Positions 45,244 to 54,430 of a stretch of DNA of 64,000 nt are shown one piece after another. Within the stretch, counting starts at the first letter, position 1. Each line of letters begins with the position of its first letter. The DNA is from Muribaculaceae bacterium (lineage in GTDB: Bacteria; Bacteroidota; Bacteroidia; Bacteroidales; Muribaculaceae): positions 18,248-82,247 of the forward strand of contig JAFUKL010000010.1 in assembly GCA_017473615.1 (NCBI GenBank), given 5' to 3'. Under the pieces are notes generated by a model that was given only the letters and a program-made list of their open reading frames with translations, did not search any database and was not told where the DNA came from. The position numbers and the translations under genes are program-made.

Positions 45244-46266
45244 ATGTTAGAAAAAATCGAGAAACTCACAGAAGAGATAAAATCTTTAAAAGCTGCAAAT
45301 GCCGAAGAATTGGAGGCACTTCGCATCAAGTATTTGAGCAAAAAAGGTGAAATACCGGCGTTATTCAACGATTTCCGTAATGTTCCGAACGAACAGAAAA
45401 AGGAAATCGGTCAAAAACTTAACGTACTAAAGAATTTTGCCACCGACACAATCAATTCGTTGCGAGCAGCTTTTGAAGAAAAGAAAAACGATGATGACAC
45501 AATCGACTTGACACGCACCTCGGCTCCGTCTCCGCTGGGAACACGCCACCCTATTTCTTTAGTGCGAGAGGAAATCATCGACATATTCTCCCGCTTGGGT
45601 TTCACTCTTGCCGAAGGTCCCGAGATAGAAGACGATTGGCATGTATTCGGTGCAATGAACTTCGCCGATGATCACCCTGCACGTGATATGCAAGACACAT
45701 TTTTCATTCAACGTAATCCTGCCGATGTATTGTTGCGTACACACACATCATCGGTTCAAAGTCGCACTATGGAGCATGCTCAACCTCCAATCCGCATAAT
45801 TTGTCCGGGTCGTGTGTACCGCAACGAGGCTATTTCCTATCGTGCGCACTGTTTTTTCCATCAAGTTGAAGCTCTTTACGTTGACAAGAACGTTTCATTC
45901 ACTGACTTAAAGCAGGTGCTTTTATATTTTGCCCGCGAAATGTTCGGACAAGAAACCGAAATACGCCTGCGTCCTTCATATTTCCCATTTACCGAACCTT
46001 CGGCAGAAATGGATATATCATGCAATCTGTGCGGAGGAAAAGGATGCGCATTCTGCAAAGGAACAGGATGGGTAGAAATTCTCGGTTGCGGAATGGTTGA
46101 CCCTAACGTACTTGAAGCAAGTGGAATAGATAGTAAGACTTATACAGGATACGCATTGGGAATGGGTATTGAGCGTATTACCAACTTAAAATACCGCGTC
46201 AAGGATTTGAGAATGTTCTCCGAGAACGACATGCGTTTCTTGGATGAATTCAAGCCGGCACACTGA
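45244..46266 (+). CDS. pheS: Phenylalanyl-tRNA synthetase alpha subunit
   Basis: This 340-aa class II synthetase subunit has an N-terminal coiled-coil tRNA-binding region (about 1-85). The catalytic core follows with motif 2 GRVYRNEAISYRAHCFFHQVEAL (about 180-205), FPFTEPSAEMDISC near 245 and motif 3 GYALGMGIERITNLKYRVKDLRMF near 305-328. A CxxC...CxxC insertion (CNLCGGKGCAFCKGTGW) is usual for PheS. I start at ATG 45244; longer in-frame sequence overlaps the promoter region. pheT is not adjacent. The gene is followed by nth with a 1-nt overlap (TGATG). Confidence 0.96.
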   Translation: MLEKIEKLTEEIKSLKAANAEELEALRIKYLSKKGEIPALFNDFRNVPNEQKKEIGQKLNVLKNFATDTINSLRAAFEEKKNDDDTIDLTRTSAPSPLGTRHPISLVREEIIDIFSRLGFTLAEGPEIEDDWHVFGAMNFADDHPARDMQDTFFIQRNPADVLLRTHTSSVQSRTMEHAQPPIRIICPGRVYRNEAISYRAHCFFHQVEALYVDKNVSFTDLKQVLLYFAREMFGQETEIRLRPSYFPFTEPSAEMDISCNLCGGKGCAFCKGTGWVEILGCGMVDPNVLEASGIDSKTYTGYALGMGIERITNLKYRVKDLRMFSENDMRFLDEFKPAH

Positions 46267-46904
46267 TGACAACCAAAGAGCGTTACCAAGGAGTAATCGA
46301 TTATTTCAAGGAGGCAATGCCCTCTCCTACAACCGAATTACACTACAACAGTCCATACGAACTGCTTGTAGCTGTGATTTTATCGGCGCAATGCACCGAC
46401 AAACGCATTAATATGGTAACGCCGGCTCTGTTTAAGGCATATCCCACACCATACGAAATGGCTAAAGCCACTGCCGACGATATTTTTCAGTATATCAAGA
46501 GCGTAACATTCCCCAACAATAAATCCAAATCGTTGCTTGGAATGGCTAACATGCTCATTGATAAATACAACGGAGAAGTTCCATCAAGTATAGACGAATT
46601 GGTAAAGATTCCGGGAGTGGGAAGAAAGACGGCCAACGTAATTCTGTCGGTCGTTTTCAACAAAGCCACTATGGCTGTAGACACACACGTATTTCGAGTT
46701 TCCAACCGTATAGGGCTTACAACCGACTCAAAAACACCTCTTGAGACAGAAAGAACACTTGTAAAAAATTTTCCTGAAGAACTACTTGCCACAGCACACC
46801 ATTGGCTCATACTGCACGGCAGATACGTGTGTACGGCACGAAAGCCTAATTGCCTTGAATGCGGATTAAGAACTTTATGCAAATTTTACAAAAAATCAAT
46901 TTAA
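46266..46904 (+). CDS. nth: Endonuclease III
   Basis: This 212-aa base-excision DNA glycosylase/AP lyase acts on oxidised pyrimidines. The helix-hairpin-helix PGVGRKTANVIL has the catalytic Lys (about 119-130), the catalytic Asp is in MAVDTHVFRVSNR near 138, and the [4Fe-4S] ligands C-x6-C-x2-C-x5-C are near 190-206. Its ATG overlaps the pheS stop by one base, indicating coupled translation. Length is standard. Confidence 0.96.
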   Translation: MTTKERYQGVIDYFKEAMPSPTTELHYNSPYELLVAVILSAQCTDKRINMVTPALFKAYPTPYEMAKATADDIFQYIKSVTFPNNKSKSLLGMANMLIDKYNGEVPSSIDELVKIPGVGRKTANVILSVVFNKATMAVDTHVFRVSNRIGLTTDSKTPLETERTLVKNFPEELLATAHHWLILHGRYVCTARKPNCLECGLRTLCKFYKKSI

Positions 46905-46990
46905 CGGCAAGAATCACCGTTTATACTGCATCTAAGAATCTGTATTAATATTTTTGGGGAATTTTAATCCAGCTTTTAAGATATTTTCAC

Positions 46991-47006
46991 TACCTTTGCA
47001 AAGGTA
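46991..47006. promoter_or_regulatory. Palindromic -7 element before the lipoprotein gene
   Basis: TACCTTTGCAAAGGTA is a perfect 16-bp palindrome made of a TAnnTTTG element on each strand. The + copy lies about 97 nt before the ATG at 47095. The - copy would read back into nth. Confidence 0.55.
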
Positions 47007-47094
47007 TTAGGAATTACAACAACAAATCACGACATTTTAACCCCAATACAGGAAACAAAATTTATATTAAAAATAATTCTTACAACACACTTTT

Positions 47095-48909
47095 ATGAAA
47101 AAAATTAAGCATTTTTTCATTGTAGCGTGCAGTTTGTTTTTCGCTACAGCGATAACATCATGCGACAATGAGTATGATTTATCAAAAGACATCAACGGAG
47201 AAATCGAAGTCGGCAAGAATTTTACAGTGCCTGTTGGACAAACAGTACAAATTCCGTTAAGCCGCATAATCGAAGAAGGTGACGACCTGACAGCCAATGC
47301 AGAAACCGGTATTTACCAATTGAGTGCAAACGGAGAATTCAACTCCGAAATCGCATCTACCGAAGTATTTGAAATCGACGGTTTGTCTCCAAATTTTGAA
47401 GACCAAGCATTGAATTTGGGGCTTGATCTATCGATACTTCAATTTGTAAAAGAACCTTTAACCGTAACATTACCTCTTAACACACACGCAACATACGACA
47501 TAGAACTTACCGACACCAAACTGCCCTCAGAAGTCAAGGCTCTCTATAAAGCCGACTTTAATGGTGACGGAGAAAGAAACGAGAACAAGCATAAAGGTGC
47601 AAAGTCTATAATTCAAATACGCATTCCTGAAATTGATAACGGGACTAACGGAATTAAAGAAATCCATTTGGAGGAAGTTCACATTAAATTCCCCGAGATA
47701 TTCACCCTTCAAGATGAAAATCAGGAAAGAGAATATCTACATGAAATATACAGGCACGATATTGTCTTAAACGCCGAAAATAAATATACAGCTGAAATCG
47801 AAGTATATATACTAAGTGTGGATATTCCTGAAGAGTTGCAAAGTAAATATATTTATACCAAAAACGGCGATACATACTTCAAGTTGACCGAAGGTGAAAA
47901 TATTGAATTAGCCGTAGAAGCCACCAACATGACCGTTGTTCCGGCTGAAATCAAAAGTAATACAGTACACTTCTATTTCGAATATGAGATAGACGCCACC
48001 AACATTACAAGCGTTAACGGCAAAGTAACACCTGATGTGACAGTGGACGAACAGCTCACTTTGAACGACCTTCCTGATTTCATCAAGGATAAGGATTCTG
48101 AATTTACTCCGAGCGACATCACATTCAACCTCACCATGAATAACCCACTCGGTCTTGAATTGTCAACCGACCTAACAATCACTCCTTACAAGGACGGAAA
48201 CGCTACAGGCGAACCTGTCACCATAAGGATTGAAGGTAATAATGCAATCAAGCCTACGGCAACCACAAAATACGTAATTTCAAATAAAGAAAAATCTGTT
48301 GCAAGCAATGAGACATTCATCCTTTGCGAAGACCTACCCTGTCTGCTAAGTCCTATTCCTGACTATTACAAAATCACAACAGGAGAACTTGTAGCCGACG
48401 GAAAGAATAGCACCGGTCTTGTACTTGGCAAGAACTATGAACTTACAGGAAACTACGATGTAGACATACCGTTCTCTTTCAGTAACCTTACCATCAACTA
48501 TACCGATGAAGAAGAAGGTTTATTGGAAGACCTTGAAGATGCAGCCGATCTAACTAACAAAATCATTCTTAATTTTGATGTAATAAGCACAATACCAGCC
48601 GAACTGGAAGCTGAAGTAAAACTTCTCGACATCAACGGTAATGAACTTAACGAAATAACAGTAACAGGCACATCCAAGAACATGGTTAAAATCAATGCGT
48701 CTACCGATGGAAATGAAGTTGTCACTCCTATAGTTCTTACTATCGAAGAACAGGACGGCAGCACACAGTTGGAACAACTTGATAAATTGCAGTATACTAT
48801 TAAAGCAACCAATCCTATCGGAAAAGACGTGGTGCTTAAATCAACACAATATTTGATTATAAAGAACGGTATTGCAAAAATACCTAACGGAATCACAACT
48901 GAACTATAA
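47095..48909 (+). CDS. Large lipoprotein of unknown function
   Basis: This 604-aa protein has a lipoprotein signal (KKIKHFFIVACSLFFATAITSC, lipobox ITSC near residue 23, then acidic DNEYDLSKD, which fits Bacteroidota outer-surface lipoprotein export). The rest is beta-rich, Thr/Glu/Asn-rich and shows several stretches like VTLPLNTHATYDIELTDTKL and VDIPFSFSNLTINYTDEEEG that suggest repeated Ig-like domains. No catalytic motif is seen. It is followed by a DUF5723 outer-membrane protein gene 29 bp downstream, probably its partner in one operon. It may be a surface adhesin or a scaffold; no function is assigned. Confidence 0.7.
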   Translation: MKKIKHFFIVACSLFFATAITSCDNEYDLSKDINGEIEVGKNFTVPVGQTVQIPLSRIIEEGDDLTANAETGIYQLSANGEFNSEIASTEVFEIDGLSPNFEDQALNLGLDLSILQFVKEPLTVTLPLNTHATYDIELTDTKLPSEVKALYKADFNGDGERNENKHKGAKSIIQIRIPEIDNGTNGIKEIHLEEVHIKFPEIFTLQDENQEREYLHEIYRHDIVLNAENKYTAEIEVYILSVDIPEELQSKYIYTKNGDTYFKLTEGENIELAVEATNMTVVPAEIKSNTVHFYFEYEIDATNITSVNGKVTPDVTVDEQLTLNDLPDFIKDKDSEFTPSDITFNLTMNNPLGLELSTDLTITPYKDGNATGEPVTIRIEGNNAIKPTATTKYVISNKEKSVASNETFILCEDLPCLLSPIPDYYKITTGELVADGKNSTGLVLGKNYELTGNYDVDIPFSFSNLTINYTDEEEGLLEDLEDAADLTNKIILNFDVISTIPAELEAEVKLLDINGNELNEITVTGTSKNMVKINASTDGNEVVTPIVLTIEEQDGSTQLEQLDKLQYTIKATNPIGKDVVLKSTQYLIIKNGIAKIPNGITTEL

Positions 48910-48938
48910 TTCTTCTAACGATTTAAACAGAATTAATC

Positions 48939-50273
48939 ATGAAATTTTCAATAAAACATATATTATCGGCATCTTTGATTGCCATAGCAGGAATGTCGGT
49001 TTCGGCACAAACCCTGAATTCTTTGTATTTTCTTGACGGCAATACACAACGTCATCTTTTGAATCCTGCTCTGACATGCGAATCCAACTGGGTATCAACC
49101 CCACTCAACATGTCAATAAACATGAACAGCAACCTTGGATTGGAAGCGTTTCTACGTCCTTACGGCAATAACGAAATGATAACATTCCTTCACCCAAGCA
49201 TCACCGCCGAAGATGCAATGTCAAAATTCCAGGACATGAACACCTTTGAGTTTGATGTTGATTACAACATTCTTACTGTAGGCTTTAAGGCTTTTGGAGG
49301 TATCAACTCAATAGGATTATCTGTAAAAAGTCGCACAGGGCTGTATCTGCCTAAAGACATTTTCACATTCATGAAAGCCGGACAAGAAAGTGATGTTACC
49401 GAATATGTCATCGATGACATGAGCGCACGCACACAAAACTATGCTGAAATAGCTCTCGGACACTCCCGCGCCATTAATAAGAAATTAACCGTGGGTGCAA
49501 AGGTTAAATTCCTTTTAGGTGTAGGATATGCCAATGCCAACGTTGAGAAAATGCGCATCTATATGAGCGATAACAAATGGATGATTGAACAGAAAAGCAC
49601 ATTTACCGCATCAAAGGGAATCAACCTTATCACAAAAGACAATGGCGAAATAGATGATTTCGACTATGAATTCAATATGGGCGGTTTCGGTCTCGGTTTG
49701 GATCTTGGAGCAACTTATAAAGTAATGGATAACTTGAATGTATCCTTGGCTGTTACCGACCTTGGATTCATCAAGTGGAGCGATGCATCTGTTCACAACA
49801 ATTTAAACAGCAGTTTTGAATACACAGGATTCGACAACATTGCGCATGAAGACAGCCAAGTATTTGAAGATGCTGCCGAGGACGTTGGCGACCAACTTGA
49901 AGAACTTATCAGATATGGCAAAGACGGCAAAACGACGTCTCACACTTCATCACTTTACACAACATTCCGTGCCGGTGCTGAATACGGTTTGCTCAAGAAT
50001 AAAATTTCCGTGGGTCTGCTTGGTACAATGCGTGTAGGCACACCTAAATCCTACACAGAAGGAATGCTAAGTTTTAACTTCAAGCCTTTCAAATATTTCA
50101 AGGCTGCCATTAACGGCTCTGTAGCCAACACTCACAGTTCACTCGGCGGTGTTATTTGCCTCGGAAACTTCTTCATCGGTGGTGACTACATTTTGGCAAA
50201 ATACAGCAAGCAGGTTATTCCGGTAGATGCTGCTAAATTCAACTTCGCTTTCGGAACAAGCATAAAATTCTAA
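48939..50273 (+). CDS. DUF5723-type outer-membrane beta-barrel protein
   Basis: This 444-aa protein has a signal peptide (about 1-23, ending SVSAQ). LYFLDGNTQRHLLNPALTC follows, the start typical of DUF5723/OmpP1-like Bacteroidota barrels, then alternating strands through GVGYANANVEKMRIY and FGLGLDLGATYKVMDNLNVSLAVTDLGF. It ends in a terminal strand FNFAFGTSIKF with aromatic last residue, as outer-membrane barrels do. It is paired with the upstream lipoprotein. Function unknown; transport or surface assembly with the lipoprotein is possible. Confidence 0.75.
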   Translation: MKFSIKHILSASLIAIAGMSVSAQTLNSLYFLDGNTQRHLLNPALTCESNWVSTPLNMSINMNSNLGLEAFLRPYGNNEMITFLHPSITAEDAMSKFQDMNTFEFDVDYNILTVGFKAFGGINSIGLSVKSRTGLYLPKDIFTFMKAGQESDVTEYVIDDMSARTQNYAEIALGHSRAINKKLTVGAKVKFLLGVGYANANVEKMRIYMSDNKWMIEQKSTFTASKGINLITKDNGEIDDFDYEFNMGGFGLGLDLGATYKVMDNLNVSLAVTDLGFIKWSDASVHNNLNSSFEYTGFDNIAHEDSQVFEDAAEDVGDQLEELIRYGKDGKTTSHTSSLYTTFRAGAEYGLLKNKISVGLLGTMRVGTPKSYTEGMLSFNFKPFKYFKAAINGSVANTHSSLGGVICLGNFFIGGDYILAKYSKQVIPVDAAKFNFAFGTSIKF

Positions 50274-50309
50274 CCGATAAAATTATTCCTTGTTTCATAG
50301 ACAACAATG

Positions 50310-50345
50310 GGGGCTGAGTCAAAAAAAAATTGACTCAGCCCCTTT
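50310..50345 (+). terminator. Terminator after the DUF5723 gene
   Basis: Stem GGGGCTGAGTC/GACTCAGCCCC (50310-50320, 50332-50342) with an A-rich loop, followed by TTT. It resembles the GCTGAG-type stem at 37621. Confidence 0.8.
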
Positions 50346-50428
50346 AGATTTGTAAGTATATCTTTGATTTCTTATATCAAGTTCATGATAATTTAGAGTT
50401 TTTTCGCTTTTATAACCGGCAAATAACT

Positions 50429-50436
50429 TATCTTTG
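50429..50436 (+). promoter_or_regulatory. -7 element for the MFS gene
   Basis: TATCTTTG matches TAnnTTTG, 27 nt before the ATG at 50464. Confidence 0.55.
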
Positions 50437-50463
50437 TAACACCAATAAAGATTCTATCAAAAA

Positions 50464-51618
50464 ATGGCTAATAACATCAAATATCATAAAAACCTTATTT
50501 TTGCAATCGCTTGTATCGGAATGAGTTTTTTCGGTATAGCAACGATAACATTAGGCTCAATCCTGCCGCAACTTACAGCAAAATTAGGATTTGACAATCT
50601 GCAAGCAGCAGCCTTAGTGGCTTTTATGCCTGTTGGCAGCCTTGTTGGTTCTACCTTTTTCGGCCCGATTGTAGACCGTTTCGGTCATAAAGCTATGCTC
50701 ATTTTGTGTAGTTTTATTCTATTGCTCGGTCTTCAGGGTGTTGCTTATTTCACCGAAGTGTGGTTACTACAGTTATCCATATTTGCCATCGGACTTGGCG
50801 GAGGAGTTCTTAACGGAGAAACAAATGCCCTTGCAGCCGATGTTTCGGCTCCTAATGAAAAAGGTTCACGGTTAAGCATCTTAGGCGTATTCTATGGTGT
50901 TGGAGCAATCAGCATACCTATGCTGCTAAGAGCATTATCGGAATTTTTCTCATATAACGAGATATTGCGTGGATTGGGGCTTATCATGCTGGCATCTATA
51001 ATATTCTTCATGACGGCATCATTTCCGGCACCCAAACAGGCTAAAGGGTTTCCTATCAAAAAAGGCATAGGACTGCTTAAAGAAAAGGGTCTGCTACTGC
51101 TCAGTTTCATATTATTCTTCGAAAGCGGTATTGAAGTGTGTTGCAGCACTTGGACTACATCTTATTTCGACCAAGTAACAGAAGTAACAAGACCACAGGC
51201 ACTCACAGCTCTTACATTGATGATCGTGGGGCTTACCTTGTCTCGAATTGTTCTTGCAATAGTATACAGAAGAATTAAGCAGGATAAAGTTCTTCCTTAT
51301 TGCCTACTTATAGGAATGTGCGGCTTTGCTTTGCTAACCAATTCACCCGACTACGTCAGAGCCTATGCCGGAATGTTTCTAATAGGGGCAGGACTTGCAG
51401 CAACATTCCCTACCGTATTGAGCCTTATAGGCGCAATGTTTGCAGAATTATCCGGAACGGCATTCAGCATAGCATTGGCTATAGGTTTAATAGGTCAAAT
51501 ACTGTTCAACTATTTCACAGGAGCAATATCCGAATGGTTTGACAGCCTGAACTTCTTCCCATACATGATGATGGGCGGCATAGCATTAATGCTTGTTCTT
51601 TTCAGTATAAAAAAGTAA
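50464..51618 (+). CDS. MFS transporter, probably sugar-type
   Basis: This 384-aa protein has 12 predicted TM helices in two halves, with the MFS loop motif VDRFGHKAMLI between TM2 and TM3 (about 70-80) and the NGETNALAADVSAPNEKGSR stretch near 118. The general look fits sugar-type members (FucP/GlcP-like), but key substrate residues are not identifiable by eye, so no substrate is given. It is 30 bp upstream of a serine hydrolase gene with no terminator between them. The two may form an operon for an unknown compound. Confidence 0.85.
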   Translation: MANNIKYHKNLIFAIACIGMSFFGIATITLGSILPQLTAKLGFDNLQAAALVAFMPVGSLVGSTFFGPIVDRFGHKAMLILCSFILLLGLQGVAYFTEVWLLQLSIFAIGLGGGVLNGETNALAADVSAPNEKGSRLSILGVFYGVGAISIPMLLRALSEFFSYNEILRGLGLIMLASIIFFMTASFPAPKQAKGFPIKKGIGLLKEKGLLLLSFILFFESGIEVCCSTWTTSYFDQVTEVTRPQALTALTLMIVGLTLSRIVLAIVYRRIKQDKVLPYCLLIGMCGFALLTNSPDYVRAYAGMFLIGAGLAATFPTVLSLIGAMFAELSGTAFSIALAIGLIGQILFNYFTGAISEWFDSLNFFPYMMMGGIALMLVLFSIKK

Positions 51619-51648
51619 CAAAAAATAAATAATTCACACTCTTAAATC

Positions 51649-53163
51649 ATGAAAAAACGTGACATTATCATCGGTTTTATACTATGTATTACGGCATTGT
51701 TATCAACCGGCAGTATTTCAGCCGATGTAAAACCGGAAAAGACATCACCGGCATCGGTTGGTATCGAGCCTAAACAGTTCTTGCTGATGTATGATTCCTT
51801 AATGACAAACGGATTGACGGAAATCCATCACATTGTTGTAATGGTAGACGGGAAAATAGCCGGCGAGTTACACCCCAAACCATTCAAGGCAGAATATAAA
51901 CACACATTATACTCGGTGTCAAAAACATTTGTAGCGGCAGCCATAGGTATTGCCGTTGATGACGGTATTATAAGTCCTGAGGATCAACTTGTGAAATTCT
52001 TCCCACAATATATCAATGATTCGATAGACGCCCGTCTTCGCAATATTAAAATAAAGGATATTCTCACCATGCAATCCGGATTCAAGACTGCTACATGGAT
52101 GCGTAACAACCAAGACCATTGGCTGGACTTCTATTTATCAAGACCTCTTGTAGCCGAGCCGGGAACACGATACTCATACGATTCCATTGAAACTTACATA
52201 TTATCGGCTATAATACAGAAAACAACCGGCAAGACAGTATTGGAACTGCTCAACGAACGTATATTCCATCCTATGGGAATCACCGATGCCGAATGGGAAT
52301 TATGTCCCGACGGTATCAATACCGGAGGTTGGGGTATATACCTCTCATCACATTCACAAGCCCTCTTTGGACAGTTGCTTTTGCAAAACGGCAAATGGAA
52401 CGGCAAACAATTAATATCCAAAGAATGGATTAAGGAAATGATGACGGTAAGAGTAGTGCGTGATGCCAACGATTACGGTTATCAAATATGGCTGTGCGAA
52501 TACCCCGGTGCATGGAGAGCCGATGGTGCTTTCGGTCAATACATCATTATCATTCCGCAAAAGAATATGGTTGTTGTACTCAACCAATGCTCCCGAAGCA
52601 AAGGTTGGCCGGAACGCAGCAATATATGGAACACCATTGTAAAAAACTGTATCAACTGCGCAATAGATGCAAAGCCTGATGAACTTGCAGCATTGAAAAA
52701 ATACGAAGAAAACGCCTCTCTTCCGGTTCTTGATGGTGACAGCATACACTCACAACTAACCGATAAATATAACGGAAAAACATTCAAGCTCGAAAAGAAC
52801 AAACTTGGGTGGAAATCAATCAAATTCAACATGAATCGTAATGAGCACTCAATAGAAGTGACCGACAACGAAAACAAACGCTCAACCATAAGCCTCGGTT
52901 ACAAAGAATGGAATACATCACGATTAACAGGTTATCCACACTACTCCATTACGGCAAAGAACCGTTTCAGCGGTATCAGCGGACCATTCTATACCGGTTC
53001 ATGTTACGCATGGCAAAATGATGTTCTAACAGCAAAAATCCATTATGTCAATTGGATAACATCCATAAAATTATCCTTTAACTTCAACGATAAAGACATC
53101 ACCATAGAGGCTGAAGAAAACTACCCCTCAAAACCATTCACAATCAAAGCCACTCAAAAATAA
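51649..53163 (+). CDS. Exported serine hydrolase of the beta-lactamase/class C PBP fold
   Basis: This 504-aa protein has a signal peptide (about 1-25, ending SISAD) and a beta-lactamase domain (about 35-345). The SxxK nucleophile motif is in LYSVSKTFVAAAIG near 88. The Tyr motif is YSYDSIET near 178, where the third position is Tyr in place of the usual Asn. A C-terminal domain of about 130 residues is beta-rich. This class includes esterases, D-aminopeptidases and beta-lactamase-like proteins; the substrate is unknown. It is probably periplasmic and co-transcribed with the MFS gene. Confidence 0.85.
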   Translation: MKKRDIIIGFILCITALLSTGSISADVKPEKTSPASVGIEPKQFLLMYDSLMTNGLTEIHHIVVMVDGKIAGELHPKPFKAEYKHTLYSVSKTFVAAAIGIAVDDGIISPEDQLVKFFPQYINDSIDARLRNIKIKDILTMQSGFKTATWMRNNQDHWLDFYLSRPLVAEPGTRYSYDSIETYILSAIIQKTTGKTVLELLNERIFHPMGITDAEWELCPDGINTGGWGIYLSSHSQALFGQLLLQNGKWNGKQLISKEWIKEMMTVRVVRDANDYGYQIWLCEYPGAWRADGAFGQYIIIIPQKNMVVVLNQCSRSKGWPERSNIWNTIVKNCINCAIDAKPDELAALKKYEENASLPVLDGDSIHSQLTDKYNGKTFKLEKNKLGWKSIKFNMNRNEHSIEVTDNENKRSTISLGYKEWNTSRLTGYPHYSITAKNRFSGISGPFYTGSCYAWQNDVLTAKIHYVNWITSIKLSFNFNDKDITIEAEENYPSKPFTIKATQK

Positions 53164-53189
53164 TCCCATTTACCCCTATCAAATAAATA

Positions 53190-53210
53190 AGGAGCGGTGT
53201 ATCCGCTCCT
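53190..53210 (-). terminator. Terminator of tRNA-Arg
   Basis: Stem AGGAGCGG/CCGCTCCT (53190-53197, 53203-53210), 5-nt loop. On the - strand, TATTTATTTG follows. It lies 5 bp beyond the tRNA 3' end. Confidence 0.8.
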
Positions 53211-53215
53211 TGGGG

Positions 53216-53289
53216 TGATTCGGTTGGGATTCGAACCCAAGACCCACAGCTTAGAAGGCTGTTGCTCTATCCAGCTGAGCTACCGAACC
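53216..53289 (-). tRNA. tRNA-Arg (anticodon UCU)
   Basis: This 74-nt tRNA on the - strand has a 7-bp acceptor stem GGTTCGG/CCGAATC (one G-T) with discriminator A, a D-arm GCTCAGCTGGATAGAGC, an anticodon stem ACAGC/GCTGT with loop CTTCTAA, and a T-arm around GGTTCGAATCC. The anticodon TCT (53255-53253) reads AGA/AGG. CCA is not encoded (CCC follows). Confidence 0.96.
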
Positions 53290-53334
53290 ATCATTTAAAG
53301 ACATAGTTTTAAGCCTTATGCTCAAAACCGAGTG

Positions 53335-53366
53335 CAAAATTAATATTTTTTACTGAATTTCCCAAA
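53335..53366 (-). promoter_or_regulatory. Promoter of tRNA-Arg
   Basis: On the - strand, TTTG (53366-53363), 20 nt, then TAATTTTG (53342-53335). Both boxes match the Bacteroidota consensus, about 45 nt before the mature tRNA. Confidence 0.65.
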
Positions 53367-53399
53367 TTTTAAATAGCTACGAAGCAAAAAATATTTTTC

Positions 53400-54410
53400 T
53401 TATTTTACCATATTTAGCGTGTCTTTGCCCCTTTTATTTCTAATATCACTTAATCGCTTTCTTCGCACCGGAGAAAGAGTTTTCTCTTCGGTGATTGGCG
53501 ATATTTTTTTATCAGCATGGACTTTGACATCATTTTTGACTGTAAGCGATTGTTCCTTGGCGTCATCTTTCTTTTCTTTTCCGTCGGTCTTCTCTTTCTG
53601 TCCAATCCATTGCTGCTGTTTCATTATGTTTCCGTAAGTATTACGATCTAAATGAGTACGCAATAATTCGACGCTATCTACGTATACTGCATGCTTTGAC
53701 TGAGACTTATAGGTTATATATCCGTATATTCTCTTAACTTCACGCAACGAGTCGGCTTGAAGTTTATGATATTTCCATCCATCTCCGGTCAAGCTACGCT
53801 GCAAATACGCAGTAGATCCATCTTTATAATCCACACCAAGAAATACTTTCATCGTACGACGTACATTATTTAATTTAAATGCCAATTCATACCTATCACC
53901 CTGCATATTTTCTTTATCGGGTTTCATATCAAAAGAGATTATGTTATCGGCAAATCCGGGTAGTAGAATCCACGTACGGTTCTTACCCCATATATCTGCG
54001 GTGTCACCTACATTCCTGAATCTTGGAACAGAAGGTTTCAAATCGCCTTTCAGCTCGGTTGCTACCGAAGTAAAATCGCCTTTTGACAATTCACGATACT
54101 CATCATCAAGTCGCTTTATGACTTTATCATACACTTTATCATATACATCAAGATTATGGGAATACCATATTAACGACGTATCAAGCGTCTCTTGAGTGAC
54201 ACCGTGCTTCATCATAACTGATTGGCGCACCTTCATTTTCATGGTATCATTATTAAAATTTTCCGTATCATCTTCTATCATAGCCTCAGCCTTATACATA
54301 TCAGCCATTAATGAAACCATATCATTTTCTGATATTACATAATCGGGAGCCTTACTGCATCCGACAAGAAACATTATAAAAGATAATATTATTACGGTCG
54401 TATTTTTCAT
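53400..54410 (-). CDS. DUF4296-domain lipoprotein
   Basis: This 336-aa protein has a short lipoprotein signal (lipobox FLVGC near residue 18). A DUF4296 helical domain follows (about 25-110, SENDMVSLMADMYKAEAMI ... MMKHGVTQETLDTSLIWYSHNLDVYDKVYDKV), then a beta-rich region. A Lys/Glu-rich, probably disordered tail covers about 255-336. I start at ATG 54410, where the signal begins; an ATG at 54431 overlaps the lspA stop. The partner gene upstream is lspA, the signal peptidase for lipoproteins like this one. Function of DUF4296 is unknown. Confidence 0.82.
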   Translation of the reverse strand: MKNTTVIILSFIMFLVGCSKAPDYVISENDMVSLMADMYKAEAMIEDDTENFNNDTMKMKVRQSVMMKHGVTQETLDTSLIWYSHNLDVYDKVYDKVIKRLDDEYRELSKGDFTSVATELKGDLKPSVPRFRNVGDTADIWGKNRTWILLPGFADNIISFDMKPDKENMQGDRYELAFKLNNVRRTMKVFLGVDYKDGSTAYLQRSLTGDGWKYHKLQADSLREVKRIYGYITYKSQSKHAVYVDSVELLRTHLDRNTYGNIMKQQQWIGQKEKTDGKEKKDDAKEQSLTVKNDVKVHADKKISPITEEKTLSPVRRKRLSDIRNKRGKDTLNMVK

Positions 54411-54430
54411 CCTTAATGTACTTAAACACA

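Noticed and set aside
45183-45368. N-terminal extension of TilS to 45368
   Set aside because: It runs antisense through the pheS start and past the tilS -7 element; TilS family sequence begins at 45182.
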